Assembly (NCBI GenBank): GCA_019417795.1
Contig: DXUR01000062.1
Coordinates: 1-11,622, forward strand
DNA: 11,622 nt
Direction of reading: 5' to 3'
Origin: Clostridiales bacterium
Lineage (GTDB): Bacteria; Bacillota_A; Clostridia; Oscillospirales; Oscillospiraceae
The first letter of the stretch is position 1, and the number at the start of each line of letters is the position of its first letter. The position numbers and the translations under genes are program-made. Of this stretch, positions 1 to 7,135 are shown in pieces. The notes under the pieces were generated by a model. It ran no database searches. It saw only the letters and a program-made list of their open reading frames with translations, and had not been told where the DNA came from.

Positions 1-2
1 CG

Positions 3-431
3 GTGGTGGAGGAAATGATGAAGCTGCTGCCGCTGGTGTTCTATCTTCTGGTGTTTGAGCCGGAGAGCGAGAGAATTAAGCCCGCCGCCATCACGCTCGC
101 CCTGAGCTTCGCCACCTTTGAAAACGTGTGCTATCTCATCCAGAACGGCGCGGACCGCTTCTCCTTCATCTTCTTCCGGGGCTTCGGCACGGGAGCCATG
201 CACGTCCTCTGCGGCCTGATCGTGGGCGGCGGGCTTGCCTATGCGTGGCGGCGGACGTGGCTTAAAATAGCCGGTACGTGCGGGCTGCTGGGCGCGGCCA
301 TCACCCTCCACGCCATCTATAATCTGCTCATTGCTTACGGCGGCGCGGCGCAGTATGTGGCCTATGTCCTGCCGGTGCTGCTGGTAGCGGCGGGAAGATG
401 GTCCGCTTTCCGCTTATCGCAGAGGAAATAA
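3..431 (+). CDS. PrsW-family intramembrane protease, 3' part (5' end outside window)
   Basis: The reading frame is open from the window edge, so the true start probably lies upstream; a GTG at 3 is only the first possible start seen. The visible 142 residues are mostly hydrophobic helices. They carry the motifs known for the PrsW family of membrane glutamic proteases: an EExxK motif at residues 3-7, FxxxE at 36-40 (followed by Asn), and conserved-looking histidines at 67 (GAMHVLCG) and 103 (HAIYN). PrsW of Bacillus subtilis cleaves the anti-sigma factor RsiW within the membrane region; homologues often serve in envelope signalling or bacteriocin contexts. The substrate here is unknown. The gene ends in TAA followed closely by a strong terminator, so it is the last gene of its transcript and is separate from the downstream pair. 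Family assignment is by motif, not by database search. Confidence 0.75.
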   Translation: MVEEMMKLLPLVFYLLVFEPESERIKPAAITLALSFATFENVCYLIQNGADRFSFIFFRGFGTGAMHVLCGLIVGGGLAYAWRRTWLKIAGTCGLLGAAITLHAIYNLLIAYGGAAQYVAYVLPVLLVAAGRWSAFRLSQRK

Positions 432-447
432 CCGAACATTTACTCCC

Positions 448-482
448 TGAGAGCTGCCTTTTGGCGGCTCTCAAATTTTTTT
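448..482 (+). terminator. Rho-independent terminator after the PrsW-like gene
   Basis: An 11-bp stem (448-458 with 463-473, one T-G wobble) closes on a TTTT loop and is followed by a run of seven T at 476-482. It lies 16 bases after the stop codon, so it ends the upstream transcript. Confidence 0.88.
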
Positions 483-528
483 GAAAAATTTTGCGTTTTG
501 GGTGAGAGTTTTTTCGATTTTTTGTACC

Positions 529-536
529 TATATAAG
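529..536 (+). promoter_or_regulatory. Candidate -10 region upstream of the 590-943 gene
   Basis: An isolated TATATAAG element sits 53 bases before the ATG at 590, in a T-rich stretch directly after the upstream terminator. No good -35 hexamer is visible at the normal distance, so this could be a promoter for an alternative sigma factor or simply AT-rich sequence. A promoter is expected here because the upstream gene is terminated. Confidence 0.3.
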
Positions 537-589
537 TGAAAGGGTTTTTATCACAGTTCCAGACAAACCGGAAAGGGGGTTCAAACGAT

Positions 590-943
590 ATGTACGATAC
601 CGCAAGACGGGTCGCATTCGTCAAGCAGCGGGTGCGGGAAAACAACCGCCGGAGGCAGCGGCGCGAGGTAATAAGTCTCTCCGCAGCGTGTATGCTGCTG
701 TACGCGGCGCTGATGCAGACAGCGGGCACGGTCGTCGGGCCGGGGCAACCGGAAGCATGGGGCGTGTTCGGCTCGATGCTGCTGCGGCAGGACGCGGGCG
801 GCTATGTGCTGGTGGCCGTCGTCTCCTTTGCAGCGGCGGTGGTCATCACCGCGCTGTGCTTCCGGCTCAGAAGCAAGGAAAACCGGAGAAAAGACGGGAC
901 GGATAAGCCGAACCAACACGAAAAGGAGGAGAAAAGCCAATGA
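590..943 (+). CDS. Small two-helix membrane protein, translationally coupled to the surface protein
   Basis: A 117-residue protein of unrecognised family. The start at 590 is chosen over an in-frame ATG at 536 because GGGGG (574-579 region) sits at ribosome-site distance before it and the protein proper begins with MYDTARR. It has a strongly basic N-terminal segment (about residues 5-28, many Arg), a hydrophobic segment at about 28-50, a short extracytoplasmic loop, a second hydrophobic segment at about 73-95, and a basic, charged C-terminal tail rich in Lys/Glu. Both ends are therefore predicted cytoplasmic. Its TGA stop overlaps the ATG of the next gene (ATGA at 940-943), which implies co-transcription and coupled translation with the giant surface protein. 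By position it might assist membrane insertion or regulation of that protein, but nothing in its sequence shows this. Overlapping frames at 481-906 and on the minus strand look like shadows. Confidence 0.65.
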   Translation: MYDTARRVAFVKQRVRENNRRRQRREVISLSAACMLLYAALMQTAGTVVGPGQPEAWGVFGSMLLRQDAGGYVLVAVVSFAAAVVITALCFRLRSKENRRKDGTDKPNQHEKEEKSQ

Positions 944-3900
944 AGAAACGAATACTCAGTATCATACTTCTATGCTGCATGGTGCTCGTCCTTTTGCCGA
1001 CGACCGTGTTTGCCAACAATGACGGCGCAAAAGCCATACAGCTCGGTACAAGTGGAATCAGTGGTTATGACAGCACAAATCGCAGCTATGACTATATTTA
1101 TTTTGGCACATGGAATAACAGCACCGTCAAATGGCGTGTGCTGGATACAAAAACCAATATGCCCAATGCTCAGGAGGGCGACGGATTTTTTCTGCTCTCT
1201 GATGCGCTGCTTGGGACTGGAGCGTTTGGCGGCGTAGAATTTGATTATACGACCCCATATTTCAACGACTGGAAGGGCAGCCGTGGGCAGGACTGGTGTA
1301 ATGACTTTTACAGCAGAAGTCTCAGCATTACGGAGCAAAAAGCTGTTTTGGCAACCAGCAAAAGTGATGCTCTATATGGTATGTACTATGACGCTTCTGA
1401 CAACATCCTGGATGGGGACAAGGTGTTTTTTCTCTCGGCAGAGGAAGCGGAAAATGCAGCCTACGGATTTACCGATGACAATGCGCGTATCGCCAATTAT
1501 GGCGATAGTGCATACGTATGGTGGCTCCGTTCTCCTAGGAGAATGAACCCTGATTCTGCGGGGACGGTCAATGAAAAGGGCGCTGTGATCGGTGAATGGG
1601 TAGGCCAAACCAACGCCGCCCGCCCTGCCTTCAACCTGAAGCCGGACTCTGTCCTCCTCGTTTCTGCAGCCGTTGGCGGCAAAGGTACTGCTGACGGAAT
1701 GTTCAAAATCCCGGAATACAGCGGGGACGAATGGAAATTGACACTTTTGGACGATACCCGTACTTTTAGGGTAACGGAAACTACCGCAGCAGGAAAACCC
1801 GGCGGCACGGTTACGCTGAATTTTTCCGGGCCGAGAACGGGGTTAAATGAATATATTTCTGCGATTATCGAGGGTGAAAGCGGTGCGACCTATTATGGAA
1901 GGATTATGAAGCCCACTGCCACAGACAGGCAGCTCAGCTTTACACTGCCGCATGACCTTGCCAGTGGAAATTATAAACTCCATGTGTTTTCCGAGCAGTG
2001 TAACGGTGATTACCAGACTGACTACGCCAGCCGATTTCAGACGGTAGCGTTGACGGTGGAGGAGGCAGCCACCGAGCAGTTTGCCCTCACTCCTGGCGGC
2101 ACTTATTACTTTGACCTCTCCGGTGAGAACATTCCAGGCACAATAAACGATGATTTACCGGACAAATCAATGCACTATGTTCCCTTTACCTATGCAGGGG
2201 CAGTGAACGCCTACAAGCTCACATCTGCGATGGCAACCACCGAGGAGTATGCACAGCAGTATAAATACGACCACAGCCTGTTTATAGCGGACCATGCCGT
2301 AACGCATACGGTAAGCTGGGATGACTTAAATACGAAAAGTCTGATTTTCGGCAAGGACTATGTCGCCGGCGGCGTGGACTATACCCTGCGCGCACCGTCT
2401 GTGGGAAGTGACTATACAGGCTCGGATGAGTCCCAACGCGGCGTGCCCCAAAGCAACGAATGGGACACGATGCTGAACAAGAACAGCGGATATATCCAAA
2501 ACTGGAATGGAATGTATTCGTGGGGACAGGATACTGTTTCTGTCGACGCGTCGGACCGTGCGGTTCGCGGGTACATTTCGGCCCGCTTCTGGAACTTCAG
2601 CTATGCTTCGTACTCCTATCCGATCGTCGGTTTCCGCCCCGTCCTTGAAGTCCCGAAACCTGACACACTGGGCTCTGACGGACTGAAGGTCGTTACCCTT
2701 GATCTTGGCGGCGGCAAATTGGGGAATAGCTCCGAGGATATTCAAATCATTGTGAAAACCGGCAGCGAGTTTACCGCGCCTGCGTCCGGCGGTTTGACCC
2801 GCCCGGACGGAAATACAGGCAGCTACTTTATGTGGCTCGGAAGCAACGGTAAGCTCTACGCCCCCGGCGACAACGTTCCGGCGGACGTTACCAAGCTCAC
2901 GGCGCAGTTTGCTTTATCAGAACAGTTTTCCCTCAAGCCCGGCGGCACCTATTACTTTGACCTATCGGCAATGGGTATTCCCGGCACGGTGAACACCGGG
3001 AACGAAGACGGCGCAGTTTCTTTGCCGGATACGTCGCTGCACTATGTTCCCTTTACCTATGCGGGAACAATAGAAGCCTACAAGCTCACGTCTGCGATGG
3101 TGACCACCGAGGAGTATGCACAGCAGAACAAATACGCCCACAGCCTGTTTGTGGCGGACTATGCCGTAACGCATACGATTAGCTGGGGTGGCCTGAATGA
3201 CGAAGGTCTGATTTTCGGCAAAAATTATGCCAGCGGCGGCGTGGACTATACCCTGCGCGCACCGTCTGTGGGAAGTAACTATACAGGTTCGGGCAATTCC
3301 GAACGCGGCGTGCCCCAAAGCAACGAATGGGACACGATGCTGAATAAGGACAGCGGATATATCCAAAACTGGAATGAAATGTATTCGTGGGGACAGGATA
3401 CTGTTTCTGTCGACGCGTCGCTCCGTGCGATTCGCGGGTACACTTCGGCCCGCTACTGGAGCTCCACCACTGCTACGAACTCCTATCCGGACGTCGGTTT
3501 CCGCCCCGTCCTTGAAGTCCTGAACCCTGACACACTGGGCCCTGGCGGGCTGAAGGTCGTTACCCTTGACCTTGGCGGCGGCAAATTGGGCGGCAGCTCC
3601 GAGGATATTCAAATCATTGTGAAAAACGGCAGCGCATTTACCGCTCCCGCATCCGGCGGTCTGAACCGCCCGGACGAAAATACGGGCAGTTACTTTATGT
3701 GGCTTGGCAGCGACGGTGCACTCTACGCACCGGGTGACAGCGTCCCGGCAAACGTGAACAAGCTGACGGCGCAGTTTGATTCCATAGAGCAGTTCGCCCT
3801 CGTTCCCGGCGGCACATATTACTTTGACCTCTCCGGTGCGGGTATTCCCGGCACGGCGAGCGGCAGCCTGCCGGATGCGTCGCTGCACTATGTTCCCTTT

Positions 3901-6618
3901 ACCTACGCCGGGACAGTGGACGCCTACGCGCTCACGTCGGAGATGGCAACCACCGATGAGTATGCAGAGAAGCACAAATATCCACACAGCCTGTTTGTAG
4001 CGGACTTCGCCGTAACGCATACGATAAGCTGGGAGAATCTGAATGCCGCAGGTCTGATTTTTGGAAAAAACTACACTGCCGACAGCGTGGAATATACGAT
4101 GCGCGTGCCGTCAGCAGGACGTTCTTATAGAGGCTCTGGCGATTCTGTACGCGGCAACCCACAAAGCAACGAATGGGACAAAATACTGGACAAATACGAC
4201 GGATATATCAAAAACTGGAGCAAAATATATTCGTGGGGGCAGGATACTGCGCACAATTACGCGCAGGGTCGTGCGAACCGTGGGTATAGCTCGGCCCGCA
4301 ACTGGAGTTTCTACGAATCTTCGGGTGCCAAATCGCACCTTGGTTTCCGTCCCGTCCTGGAAGTCCTGAACGCGAACACCTTGGGCGCTTACGGACTGAA
4401 AGCCATTACCCTTGACCTTGGCGGTGGCAAATTGGGCGGCAGCTCCGAGGCCATCCAGATTATCGTAAAAAACGGTGAGAGCTTTACTGCGCCTGCATCC
4501 GATGGTCTGATCCGGCCGGACGGAGATACCGGCAGCTACTTTATGTGGCTTGGCAGCGACAGCAAGCTCTACGCATCGGGCAGCAGCGTTCCGGCAGATG
4601 TAACCAAGCTGACGGCACAGTTTGCTCCCGGCATTTTTGACGTGACCATCACTACGGACAGACTGCCGGACGGCAAGGTGGGCGAGGCGTATAGCCAGAC
4701 CCTGACCGCCGACGGCACCGAGCCTGTCGCATGGAGCATCAGCAGCGGCAATCTGCCCGACGGTCTGAAGCTGGATGGGAATACCGGCGAGATCAGCGGC
4801 ACGCCTACTGCGGACGGCACCGCCAAATTTACCGTCAAGGCTACCAACAGCGCGGGCAGCAATACGAAGGAGCTGTCTATTACGATAGCTAAAGCCGCGC
4901 CTGCCGAGTATACCGTCAGATTCAACGCCAACGGTGGCGGCGGCACAATGGCAGATGTCACCGGCGTTTCCGGCAGCTACACCCTGCCCTCCTGCGGTTT
5001 TACTGAACCGGAAGGCAAGCAATTCAAGGGTTGGTCAACCAGTGCCGACGGTTCGGTTATTTCCGGCACGACCTATGAAGTAAGCTTGGATACTACCTTC
5101 TATGCAATCTGGGAGAGTAAAGAGTATTCCATCATCGTAACGGACGGCAAAGCGACAATCGGTGCAGGAAGCGAAATCAGTAAAGCGGCGAAAGGCACAA
5201 CCATTACTCTGACCGCAAATGCGGCTCCTGACGGTAAGGTGTTTGATAAGTGGGTAGTAGAAAGCGGCAACACTACTCTTGAAGATGCGAACAGTGAAAC
5301 CACTACTTTCATAATGCCTGACAGTGAAGTCAGCGTGAAAGCGACCTACACAATTCCCCATACCCATACCTACGATCAGGAAATTCAGAAGCCGGAAACC
5401 CTCAAGTCGGCTGCCGACTGCACCAACGATGCAGTATATTTCAAGAGCTGCTCCTGCGGAGAGATCAGCACAACAGAAACCTTTACAGCGGCAGGTACAC
5501 AGCTCGGGCACGCATGGGCAAGCGATTGGAGCAAGGACACAGACAATCATTGGAAAGAATGCTCTCGCTGCCACGAAAAGAAGGACGAGGCGGCTCACGA
5601 TTATGGTAGCGATAACATCTGCGACACCTGCGGATATGACAAGACCGTACCGCATACGCACAATCTGACCCTCGTTCCCGCAAAGGCTCCTACTTGCACG
5701 GAGAAAGGCAACACGGCATATTACACCTGCGACGGCTGTGACAAGTGGTTTGAGGATGCAACCGGTGCATCCGAAATTACCGACAAGACAAGCGTAATCC
5801 TTGCGGCAACAGGTCATAGCGCTTCCGACTGGAAGTCCGATAATACCGATCACTGGAAAGAGTGCACCGTTGTCGGCTGCGGCGTGATCATCGAGGGCAG
5901 CAAGGCGGCGAATACCGCCGGTGAATGGATTATCGACACTCCGGCAACAGCTACCACAAGCGGCTCAAAGCATAAGGAATGCACCGTCTGCGGTTATACG
6001 ATGGCAACCGAAACTATCCAGGCAACCGGCGGCGGTGAGCATACTCACAGCTACGGCAGCGAGTGGAAGAACGATGCCGACAACCACTGGCATGAGTGCT
6101 CCTGCGGCGATAAGAAAGATACAGCAGCGCATACCGCCGGCGAATGGATCATCGATACCCCGGCAACAGCTACCACAAGCGGCACAAAGCATAAGAAATG
6201 CACCGTCTGCGGTTATACGATGACAATCGAAACTATCTCGGCAACCGGCGGCGAGCATACTCACAGCTACGGCTCCGACTGGAAGAACGATGCTACGAAC
6301 CACTGGCATGAGTGCTCTTGCGGAGATAAGGCCGATAAGGCGGCACACGACTTCAAGTGGGTTGTTGACAAGGAAGCGACCGCAACGCAAAAGGGTTCCA
6401 AGCATGAGGAGTGCAGGGGTTGCGGCTACAAGAAGGCGGCAGTTGAGATTCCGGCTACCGGAACACCGACTGAGCCGGGCAAGCCGACCGATTCGGATTC
6501 TCTGCAGACCGGTGACAACAGCAATATGATCCTCTGGATCGCACTGCTGTTTGTCAGCGGCGGCGTAGTGATCGGCATCATCGTTTACAGCAAAAAGAAG
6601 AAAGAAAACGCTGAATAA
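940..6618 (+). CDS. Giant sortase-anchored surface protein with DUF6273-like, three variable lectin-like repeats, Ig and InlB-type domains
   Basis: A 1892-residue secreted protein. AGGAGG (924-929) precedes the ATG. Residues 1-25 form a signal peptide ending VFA. Residues about 45-240 resemble DUF6273 (WWLRSP at 194-199, ARPAFNL at 227-233). Three tandem repeats follow at residues 379-660, 661-949 and 950-1230. Each begins GGTYYFDLS, passes a conserved SNEWD...YSWGQDT block, and ends RGYxSARxW...GFRPVLEV plus an 85-residue TLDLGGG...LTAQF module. Then come a putative Ig domain (about 1231-1319, LPDGLKLDGNTGEISGTP), an InlB-type B-repeat (about 1322-1392, ending FKGWS...FYAIWE), a divergent InlB-like module (about 1395-1472), Cys/His repeats (about 1473-1840), and SLQTGD (1854-1859), a hydrophobic helix and KKKK. 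It is probably a wall-displayed binding protein. Ligand unknown. The lectin-like blocks look like DGR-diversified sites. DUF6273 naming is by memory of motifs. Confidence 0.9.
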   Translation: MKKRILSIILLCCMVLVLLPTTVFANNDGAKAIQLGTSGISGYDSTNRSYDYIYFGTWNNSTVKWRVLDTKTNMPNAQEGDGFFLLSDALLGTGAFGGVEFDYTTPYFNDWKGSRGQDWCNDFYSRSLSITEQKAVLATSKSDALYGMYYDASDNILDGDKVFFLSAEEAENAAYGFTDDNARIANYGDSAYVWWLRSPRRMNPDSAGTVNEKGAVIGEWVGQTNAARPAFNLKPDSVLLVSAAVGGKGTADGMFKIPEYSGDEWKLTLLDDTRTFRVTETTAAGKPGGTVTLNFSGPRTGLNEYISAIIEGESGATYYGRIMKPTATDRQLSFTLPHDLASGNYKLHVFSEQCNGDYQTDYASRFQTVALTVEEAATEQFALTPGGTYYFDLSGENIPGTINDDLPDKSMHYVPFTYAGAVNAYKLTSAMATTEEYAQQYKYDHSLFIADHAVTHTVSWDDLNTKSLIFGKDYVAGGVDYTLRAPSVGSDYTGSDESQRGVPQSNEWDTMLNKNSGYIQNWNGMYSWGQDTVSVDASDRAVRGYISARFWNFSYASYSYPIVGFRPVLEVPKPDTLGSDGLKVVTLDLGGGKLGNSSEDIQIIVKTGSEFTAPASGGLTRPDGNTGSYFMWLGSNGKLYAPGDNVPADVTKLTAQFALSEQFSLKPGGTYYFDLSAMGIPGTVNTGNEDGAVSLPDTSLHYVPFTYAGTIEAYKLTSAMVTTEEYAQQNKYAHSLFVADYAVTHTISWGGLNDEGLIFGKNYASGGVDYTLRAPSVGSNYTGSGNSERGVPQSNEWDTMLNKDSGYIQNWNEMYSWGQDTVSVDASLRAIRGYTSARYWSSTTATNSYPDVGFRPVLEVLNPDTLGPGGLKVVTLDLGGGKLGGSSEDIQIIVKNGSAFTAPASGGLNRPDENTGSYFMWLGSDGALYAPGDSVPANVNKLTAQFDSIEQFALVPGGTYYFDLSGAGIPGTASGSLPDASLHYVPFTYAGTVDAYALTSEMATTDEYAEKHKYPHSLFVADFAVTHTISWENLNAAGLIFGKNYTADSVEYTMRVPSAGRSYRGSGDSVRGNPQSNEWDKILDKYDGYIKNWSKIYSWGQDTAHNYAQGRANRGYSSARNWSFYESSGAKSHLGFRPVLEVLNANTLGAYGLKAITLDLGGGKLGGSSEAIQIIVKNGESFTAPASDGLIRPDGDTGSYFMWLGSDSKLYASGSSVPADVTKLTAQFAPGIFDVTITTDRLPDGKVGEAYSQTLTADGTEPVAWSISSGNLPDGLKLDGNTGEISGTPTADGTAKFTVKATNSAGSNTKELSITIAKAAPAEYTVRFNANGGGGTMADVTGVSGSYTLPSCGFTEPEGKQFKGWSTSADGSVISGTTYEVSLDTTFYAIWESKEYSIIVTDGKATIGAGSEISKAAKGTTITLTANAAPDGKVFDKWVVESGNTTLEDANSETTTFIMPDSEVSVKATYTIPHTHTYDQEIQKPETLKSAADCTNDAVYFKSCSCGEISTTETFTAAGTQLGHAWASDWSKDTDNHWKECSRCHEKKDEAAHDYGSDNICDTCGYDKTVPHTHNLTLVPAKAPTCTEKGNTAYYTCDGCDKWFEDATGASEITDKTSVILAATGHSASDWKSDNTDHWKECTVVGCGVIIEGSKAANTAGEWIIDTPATATTSGSKHKECTVCGYTMATETIQATGGGEHTHSYGSEWKNDADNHWHECSCGDKKDTAAHTAGEWIIDTPATATTSGTKHKKCTVCGYTMTIETISATGGEHTHSYGSDWKNDATNHWHECSCGDKADKAAHDFKWVVDKEATATQKGSKHEECRGCGYKKAAVEIPATGTPTEPGKPTDSDSLQTGDNSNMILWIALLFVSGGVVIGIIVYSKKKKENAE
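2554..2625 (+). other. Variable region 1 (DGR-like), residues 539-562
   Basis: This block encodes the stretch between the invariant DAS and VGFRPVLEV segments of repeat 1. Compared with repeat 2, eleven codons differ here: GAC/CTC, GTT/ATT, ATT/ACT, TTC/TAC, AAC/AGC, TTC/TCC, AGC/ACC, TAT/ACT, TCG/ACG, TAC/AAC and ATC/GAC. None differs at the third position. The 43 bases before (2511-2553) and 29 bases after (2625-2653) are identical between repeats. The GC-rich flank GTCGGTTTCCGCCCC resembles the position of an initiation-of-mutagenic-homing site, which is an inference. Confidence 0.7.
3421..3492 (+). other. Variable region 2 (DGR-like), residues 828-851
   Basis: The counterpart of variable region 1 in repeat 2, exactly 867 bases downstream. 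The framework codons (Arg-Ala, Arg-Gly-Tyr, Ser-Ala-Arg, Trp, Ser-Tyr-Pro) are base-for-base the same as in repeat 1, while the intervening codons differ only at first or second positions. The variable codons mostly end in C or T, as expected if the template carries AAC/AAT-type codons. Confidence 0.7.
4267..4338 (+). other. Variable region 3, diverged counterpart in repeat 3, residues 1110-1133
   Basis: The same framework (RANRGYxSARxW ... GFRPVLEV) is present, and the segment has the same number of codons. Here, however, framework codons also differ silently from repeats 1 and 2 (for example CGT for CGC and CTG for CTT), and extra positions are changed (Pro to Ser, Ser to Ala, Val to Leu). 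It may be an older, no longer targeted copy, or it may match another template. Confidence 0.5.
5914..6348 (+). repeat. 219-bp direct repeat in the Cys/His tail of the surface gene
   Basis: Copy A starts at 5914 and copy B at 6133, a period of 219 bases (73 residues). Each unit encodes AGEWIIDTPATATTSG, KHKxCTVCGYT, EHTHSYGSxW and NHWHECSCGDK. The copies are nearly identical at DNA level, and further partial, more diverged units lie before and after. The CxxC and CxC pairs with nearby His could bind metal, but this is not established. Such units are common in the stalk regions of gut Firmicute surface proteins. Confidence 0.8.
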
Positions 6619-6619
6619 A

Positions 6620-6826
6620 TCAGCTGCGAACCTTTGAGCAAAGGGCGGTGACGGACATTGCCGTCATCGCCCTTTCGCTTGGACTGGAGAAGAAATCTTC
6701 CATTGATTTATAGCCTGTCCACTTCATAAAGTGACGTATGTTGTTGATATAGGTATCTGCAGTTCGGGAGGATCTGTTACGAATCAGGCATTCCTCTCTG
6801 AGCTTGCTAAAATATTTTTCGTACAT
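6620..6826 (-). pseudogene. Truncated tyrosine recombinase, N-terminal SAM-like DNA-binding part only
   Basis: Reading from ATG at 6826 (preceded by GGAGG at 6833-6837), the first 45 or so residues (MYEKYFSKLREEC, then NRSSRTADTYINNIRHFMKWTG) have the look of the N-terminal core-binding domain of phage-integrase-type tyrosine recombinases. Those domains pack against DNA and precede the catalytic Arg-His-Arg-Tyr domain. After MEDFF the resemblance stops, the frame runs through the complement of the surface-gene hairpin and ends at 6620, and no catalytic domain is present. A full-length recombinase would be some 280-400 residues, so this is a remnant of an inserted element cut at about 6690. 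An upstream in-frame ATG at 6883 is unlikely because the SD favours 6826. I recall similar recombinases accompanying IS91-like transposases, but no transposase is visible here. Confidence 0.6.
6638..6680 (+). terminator. Stem-loop terminator after the surface protein gene
   Basis: A 15-bp stem (6640-6654 with 6661-6675, one G-T wobble) with a 6-base loop begins 21 bases after the TAA at 6616-6618. The T tract after it is weak (TTTCGCTT), so it could also act as a 3' stabilising hairpin. Confidence 0.7.
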
Positions 6827-6830
6827 AATA

Positions 6831-6880
6831 AACCTCCATGATACTAGTAACGTTAATGAGTCACTGCCATCATGGAGGTT
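6831..6880 (-). repeat. Perfect 12-bp inverted repeat covering the ribosome site of the recombinase remnant
   Basis: AACCTCCATGAT at 6831-6842 is mirrored by ATCATGGAGGTT at 6869-6880, with a 26-base loop. On the minus-strand transcript the second arm contains the GGAGG that serves the ATG at 6826, so the folded hairpin would hide the ribosome site. It could equally be an element end. Confidence 0.75.
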
Positions 6881-6883
6881 CAC

Positions 6884-7135
6884 GTATTAAAGATACCCTC
6901 TTGAGAAAAAGAGATTCTGGTGTTATTCTATTCATGGCAGTGTTAATGATGAAACTGTTCGATTGTTATTTTGTGGTGATTTAACAATACTACTTTTAGG
7001 GCTCATTATCTACTGCCTTTTTAAGTTAAAGAGAAAACTGTGCCACAGCCTTCGCAGGCCATCGCACAGCGATTTAGTTCAATTCAAGTTTGTCGAACTG
7101 ACAAACCATAACAATTTAATATAAACAACAGCGTT
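6884..7135. other. Gene-poor AT-rich stretch with an ATG-less frame and small RNA hairpins
   Basis: No convincing gene was found. On the plus strand a frame is open from 6891 to the TAA at 7122-7124 (77 codons) but has no ATG. It would encode a short hydrophobic segment (LTILLLGLIIYCLF) followed by KLKRK, so it may be the tail of a broken gene. Hairpins are visible: CTGTGC/GCACAG (7038-7043 with 7064-7069) enclosing GCCT-TCGC-AGGC (7048-7059), and GTTTGTC/GACAAAC around 7088-7106. Together with the strong terminator that follows, this could instead be the 3' part of a structured RNA. Confidence 0.3.

Larger units (their letters stand above)
2074..4629 (+). repeat. Three tandem in-frame repeats of 846, 867 and 843 bases in the surface gene
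   Basis: Repeat 1 spans 2074-2919, repeat 2 spans 2920-3786, and repeat 3 spans 3787-4629. Each encodes a lectin-like module followed by an 85-residue module. Repeats 1 and 2 are nearly identical over long stretches. Repeat 3 is clearly more diverged, with many third-position changes. The 21-base length difference between repeats 1 and 2 comes from an insertion after IPGT in repeat 2 (residues TGNEDGAVS region). The arrangement indicates domain duplication, with the 1-2 duplication or gene conversion being the more recent event. Confidence 0.9.

Noticed and set aside
481..906. 141-codon plus-strand frame overlapping the small membrane protein
   Set aside because: Arg/Gly/Ala-rich low-complexity translation with no ribosome site at its start; the 590-943 frame has a good ribosome site, hydrophobic helices and ATGA coupling to the next gene.
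2962..4020. 352-codon minus-strand frame inside the surface gene (also 4111-5022 and 5035-5853)
   Set aside because: Long antisense frames caused by the codon bias of a GC-rich, repetitive gene on the other strand; the translation is Arg/Cys/His-rich without domain features.
5358..6470. Cys/His repeats as genuine zinc fingers or a nucleic-acid-binding domain
   Set aside because: They lie in a secreted, wall-anchored protein and match stalk-like repeats common in gut Firmicutes; metal binding is possible but not supported here.
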